A DNA stretch of 64,000 nucleotides from Nitrospira sp. (GTDB lineage Bacteria > Nitrospirota > Nitrospiria > Nitrospirales > UBA8639): positions 30,059-94,058 of the forward strand of contig WTGX01000019.1 in assembly GCA_011523385.1 (NCBI GenBank), in the 5' to 3' direction. Below are positions 62,201 through 64,000 of the stretch, piece by piece. The position numbers and the translations under genes were made by a program. Every line of letters begins with the position of its first letter. Position 1 is the stretch's first letter. A model generated the notes under the pieces. The model ran no database searches. It was not told the origin of the DNA and saw nothing but the letters and a program-made list of their open reading frames with translations.

Positions 62201-64000
62201 GACCCTGGGCATCACGGGCACGTCGGGGTCTCTGAGCATCACCGGGGCTTCCATCACCATCACGGACGACGACGAGCGGGGCATCACGGTGACCCCGGCG
62301 ACCCTGACCCTGGCGGAAGCCGACACCGCGGGGACGCAGAACACGAAGGAGAACGAGGGCGCCTACACGGTGGTGCTGACCAGCGAGCCGGAGGGCGGCA
62401 CGGTGACGGTGGCGGTGGGGGTGCCGGAAGGGGCCCCGTTCACCGCGGACGTGACGGAGTTGGAATTCGACGCGGCCGACTGGAACACGGCGCAAACCGT
62501 GACGGTGACCGCGGTGGCGGACGCGGTGGACAACACCGGGGACAAGCGGGAGGCGACGATCACGCACACGGTGAGCGCGGCGGACACGGACTACGACGGA
62601 GAGACCGCGGGGGCGGTGAAGGTGACGGTCACCGACGACGACGCGACCCCGAGCTTCTCGGTGGCGGACGCGAGCGGGGACGAAGGGGATGCGATCAGCT
62701 TCACGGTGACGCGGGCGGGGGCGAGCGGGAACGTGGTCACGGTGAAGTGGGCCACGGCGCTGGTGGACGGCGGGGCCACGGCCGCGGACTTCACCGCGGT
62801 ACCCGCGACCACCCTCACCTTCGCGGCGGGCGTCACCACGCAGACGGTCACGGTGACCACCACCGAGGACACGCTCGACGAGCCCAACGAGGACTTCGAG
62901 GTGAAGCTGAGCGCCGCGGGGAAGGCGGCGAACGATCCCGGCGGGACGCCCACCATCAGCGACGCCACGGCCACCGGGACCATCACGGACGACGACGCGA
63001 CGCCCACCGGGATCACCCTGACCGTGGATGACGACGAAGTGGCCGAGAACGCCACGGCCACCAAGATCACGGTGACCGCGACGGTGAACGGAGAGACCCG
63101 CTACGTGGACGCCCAGACAGTGACGGTGGCGGTCGGCGGCGGGACCGCCACCTCGGGGACCGACTACGCCGCGGTGACCGGTTTCGACATCACGATTGCG
63201 GCGGGCACCGCCAGCGGGACGGGGTCCTTCACCCTCACCCCGACGAACGACACCCTCGACGAGCCCAACGAGACCCTCGACGTGACCGGGACCGCCGGCA
63301 CACTCACCGTCACGAGGGCCACGATCACGATCACCGACGACGACGCGACGCCCACGGTGACGCTGAGACTCACGCCGTCCTCGATCAGCGAGAGCGGCAC
63401 GACCACCGTCAGCACGGTGACGGCGCGGCTCACCGGCACGTCCAGCGTACGCATAACGGTGGTGGTCGCCACCGCGCCCGGGACCAACACGGCGACAACG
63501 GACTACACCGTGACCGCGAACAAGACCTTGACCATTGCGGCGGGGGCCACGACCAGTACCGGGACGGTGACGATCACCGCGGTGGACAACGACGTGGACG
63601 CGCCCAACAAGACGGTGACCGTGTCGGGCACGGCCGCCGGGGGCGGGGTGGGGAACCCGGCCAGCCAGACGCTCACCATCACGGACGACGAGGGTACGCC
63701 CACGGTGACGCTGAAACTCACGCCGTCAACCATCCCGGAGAGCGGCGAGGGCAACAGCAGCACGGTGACGGCGAGTCTCAGCGGCACGTCCAGCGCGGCG
63801 GTGACGGTGACGGTGGCCACTACGCCCGGGGCGGGGACGACGACCGGTGACTACACCGTGACCGCGAACAAGACCTTGACCATTGCGGCGGGGACCACGG
63901 CGAGTACCGGGACGGTGACGATCACCGCGGTGGACAACGACGTGAACGCGCCCAACAAGACGGTGACCGTGTCGGGCACGGCCGCCGGGGGCGGGGTGGG
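56289..64000 (+). CDS. giant Calx-beta-repeat surface protein (partial, open at window end)
   Basis: An open frame of 2570 codons runs to the window edge with no stop. It starts MYHKRFGSLRTCWRAS with a signal peptide (about 18-37, ending GDSGAQ) and AAGGTG before the ATG. The body is a chain of about 100-residue Calx-beta-like beta-sandwich domains with recurring ITDDD ends and D-E-x-D-E-T calcium-type loops (for example DDSLDEPDEETFLVVL). A less repetitive section lies around residues 390-670. Residues ~1544-2117 consist of nearly identical 241-residue units, then 116-residue units. Codon use is strongly GC-rich. Such proteins act as adhesins or biofilm matrix; export is probably by type I or type IX-like systems, but the C-terminus is not visible. 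Confidence 0.93.
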   Translation, partial: MYHKRFGSLRTCWRASTVAAIAFLLLAVHLGDSGAQTSRSIDLTITPDKVAEDGGAVEITVAAAVRGGRFSEDVTVTVRVSGGTATPGSGGTADYPTLAPFTITIPANRPFGTTTFWLTPINDRTIEEDETIILTPSAPGVTTVTSDTITITDDETLRAVVFTTDVTTVSEPVLGGTADVKVTITATLPPGQVAAGQSGSRGEDAVLRWTGTAKRGDRNNVRDYRTRGANQISIKNGERSGSLEIYIQTTDDNFWEGTETIVVSANLGNRGRPVIPARITLLDRDPKPTVKLTVGGGSVAEGATNQWLQILGTLEGGAVLEAPVEVKLNASELTNQTDVTFAPPVDEWSMTFAAVSKTAALPVTVTVPDDDIPELGEFMEVTGTATALGQSLTVQKTRIAFSASDRWLYSFEIDPERIVSSGGSTTFTVHARIWGGRIPPGGLTLTLRPCAGGISFPGAQCRQGGHLPADMQNAFSPASLTFRWTGDDIGKTCGGYTACQKTLTWTATTPELTRAQKVVFAAQFSGANVQLARYSNFLSSNVTFLSTAAPQVAEPLHLDRRLTPRPPAASPFLVGNQIGFRVGFSRKIKLTKAASLRMVLDSGPVKVPCQVDLPEYPHQIICTYNVARGQYDFDKKVQFSAGALDLGATLTNPDDADESWTSPTVPATAATISLSYEIHGGAHAFVATPTVQEGFREGAGEQTLKVLISDLAHIPAEEDIVIPISIRDGTTTASDWRLVQAGSVTIRKGATEGEGTAKIEALRDNINEDNETLLVGGGGGYVVKEGTLELIDAPELFLSATPNRIREGSTDVEVTLKVEIEATAAVFDTDHRVPILQRGEARQGKDYRWYVDRTDLRSTALVIQLPKGQRSAQIVRKLSVLEDHLVEGDEILRLIGAGGFLNVRPTQITLVDADTMPDVILSATPTSVTEGGGAQTVTVTARLAGNDTLPYAVDVTLGVSGDAVGWDPTTDGDARDYTPAWNPTTKKIAIPAGRTTGSAGVTLTVTPVDDSLAEGDEGITIEGAAKRQDTADRLTVQAAAVNLVDNDQRRVFVTPTALSIEGGLSKTYRVRLGSRPALGTNEKVRIEPRVPTGALLSVSPLDLEFDTTNWNTAQVVTVTAHPLAEEADVVIAHRVGGGDYVSVTADSVTVSLSEAPDLSLKLDDDSIAENGGVATVTAELGSAAAAPVTITVGAAPGETAAAADFALSDNKTLTIAAGTTTSTGTVTITANDNDFYLGAAKEVTVSGTVTGHAGVPNPPNLTLEIEEDDDPPSFSIADAAAEEDSGVTFTVTRGGATENAVSVKWTTALDTADDADAASTADFTAVTTAQTLSFAADDTEKTLTVAVTDDSLDEPDEETFLVVLSEPGEPAEIAEDEGEATGTITDNDDPPSFSISGGSAAEGDAVRFTVTRSGATENAVSVKVATAEDADEDAHAAETSDYTAITTAQTLSFASGDETKTVDVATTEDDIDEPDETFLAVLSVPALAADDPGTGVSIAEGGGSAKGTITDDDVRGITVSTATLTMAEADDSQTATTKEHEKTYTVVLTSEPEGGTVTVAVGVPEGAPFTADVTELEFDAADWNTAQTVTVTAVADAVDNAGDKREATITHTVSADDTDYDGETAESVKVTVTDDDDAPTGITLTADITSIGEAAANKTVTVTATVDGGTTYATATTVVVAVGGADDTATEGTDYATVNDFNIVIPKAGTSATGQFTLNPTDDAIDDDAETLGITGTSGSLSITGASITITDDDERGITVTPATLTLAEADTAGTQNTKENEGAYTVVLTSEPEGGTVTVAVGVPEGAPFTADVTELEFDAADWNTAQTVTVTAVADAVDNAGDKREATITHTVSADDTDYDGETAESVKVTVTDDDDAPTGITLTADITSIGEAAANKTVTVTATVDGGTTYATATTVVVAVGGADDTATEGTDYATVNDFNIVIPKAGTSATGQFTLNPTDDAIDDDAETLGITGTSGSLSITGASITITDDDERGITVTPATLTLAEADTAGTQNTKENEGAYTVVLTSEPEGGTVTVAVGVPEGAPFTADVTELEFDAADWNTAQTVTVTAVADAVDNTGDKREATITHTVSAADTDYDGETAGAVKVTVTDDDATPSFSVADASGDEGDAISFTVTRAGASGNVVTVKWATALVDGGATAADFTAVPATTLTFAAGVTTQTVTVTTTEDTLDEPNEDFEVKLSAAGKAANDPGGTPTISDATATGTITDDDATPTGITLTVDDDEVAENATATKITVTATVNGETRYVDAQTVTVAVGGGTATSGTDYAAVTGFDITIAAGTASGTGSFTLTPTNDTLDEPNETLDVTGTAGTLTVTRATITITDDDATPTVTLRLTPSSISESGTTTVSTVTARLTGTSSVRITVVVATAPGTNTATTDYTVTANKTLTIAAGATTSTGTVTITAVDNDVDAPNKTVTVSGTAAGGGVGNPASQTLTITDDEGTPTVTLKLTPSTIPESGEGNSSTVTASLSGTSSAAVTVTVATTPGAGTTTGDYTVTANKTLTIAAGTTASTGTVTITAVDNDVNAPNKTVTVSGTAAGGGV
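60918..62640 (+). repeat. 723-bp tandem repeats inside the giant surface gene
   Basis: Two full copies (60918-61640 and 61641-62363) appear identical over most of their length, and a third partial copy runs to about 62640 with a few changes. Each unit is 241 codons, in frame, and encodes two to three beta-sandwich domains beginning YTVVLTSEPEGGTVTVAVG. Confidence 0.95.
63351..64000 (+). repeat. 348-bp tandem repeats inside the giant surface gene
   Basis: Copies begin at 63351 and 63699 (116 codons each) with PTVTLRLTPS and PTVTLKLTPS and share long exact stretches such as DYTVTANKTLTIAAG. The second copy is cut by the window end, so more may follow. Confidence 0.85.

Noticed and set aside
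56313..62567. Long minus-strand reading frames (609 and 1035 residues) opposite the giant surface gene
   Set aside because: They are Arg/His/Gly-rich with no fold pattern, have no ribosome-binding sites, and arise from the GC-rich codon bias and repeats of the plus-strand gene, which is open from 56289 to the window end with clear Calx-beta domains.

Overview
The window looks like chromosome (or an integrated element plus chromosome) of a Gram-negative bacterium with moderately high GC. It carries a MlaA homologue, outer-membrane beta-barrel proteins, lipoproteins, sigma54 control, a split topoisomerase IV and short dispersed inverted-repeat elements. The rubrerythrin / Fe-S protein / DUF3501 cluster, the dispersed elements and the large multicopper oxidase would fit Nitrospirota or a similar phylum. 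That placement is inference; no rRNA or tRNA gene was seen to settle it.

Layout. (1) 1-11,900, minus strand: one tightly overlapping operon for an F-type type IV secretion/conjugation apparatus, in transcription order OmpA-like lipoprotein, TraA-like pilin, TraL, TraE, TraK, TraB, TraV, TraC, a small membrane protein, TrbI, TraF-type S26 peptidase, TraW, TraU, TrbC, TraN and the start of a further membrane protein. It is preceded by a near-consensus sigma70 promoter. (2) 12,150-19,990, plus strand: an NtrC-family response regulator, a soluble PAS histidine kinase and then, behind a well-matched sigma54 -24/-12 site with upstream dyads, a 1635-residue six-cupredoxin multicopper oxidase ending at a strong terminator. 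(3) 20,000-26,000, mostly minus strand: a broken small gene, a tandem PTPS/QueD-like protein, an ErpA-type Fe-S carrier, the rubrerythrin / Fe-S / DUF3501 operon, a beta-barrel protein, a PuuD-like membrane protein and a 29-residue membrane peptide gene. (4) 26,209-40,168: a polyketide locus with a double-domain SagB/nitroreductase-like protein, a free acyl carrier protein, an alpha/beta hydrolase and a 3434-residue polyketide synthase (KS-AT-DH-MT-ER-KR-ACP-KS-AT') whose second AT is internally deleted. (5) 40,489-49,408, minus strand: topoisomerase IV genes parC and parE separated by a 4.5-kb accessory island of toxin-antitoxin genes (VapBC-like, HigBA, a lone ParD-like antitoxin, PIN/AbrB), a J-domain protein and an IS1-family remnant. 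(6) 49,455-55,756: envelope and housekeeping genes (M23 peptidase, PQQ sugar dehydrogenase, two small Cys-pair proteins, MlaA, an FG-GAP repeat protein). (7) 56,289-64,000, plus strand: the first 2570 codons of a giant Calx-beta-type surface protein, still open at the window end, with almost identical 723-bp internal repeats and a (CCTA)14 microsatellite just upstream.

The most interesting unit is the two-component / sigma54 / giant multicopper oxidase locus: regulator, kinase, enhancer-like dyads, promoter, target gene and terminator are all visible in 8 kb. The second is the polyketide locus with its incomplete terminal module, trans-ACP and oxidoreductase. Long minus-strand reading frames between 56.3 and 62.6 kb are treated as shadows of the giant plus-strand gene.
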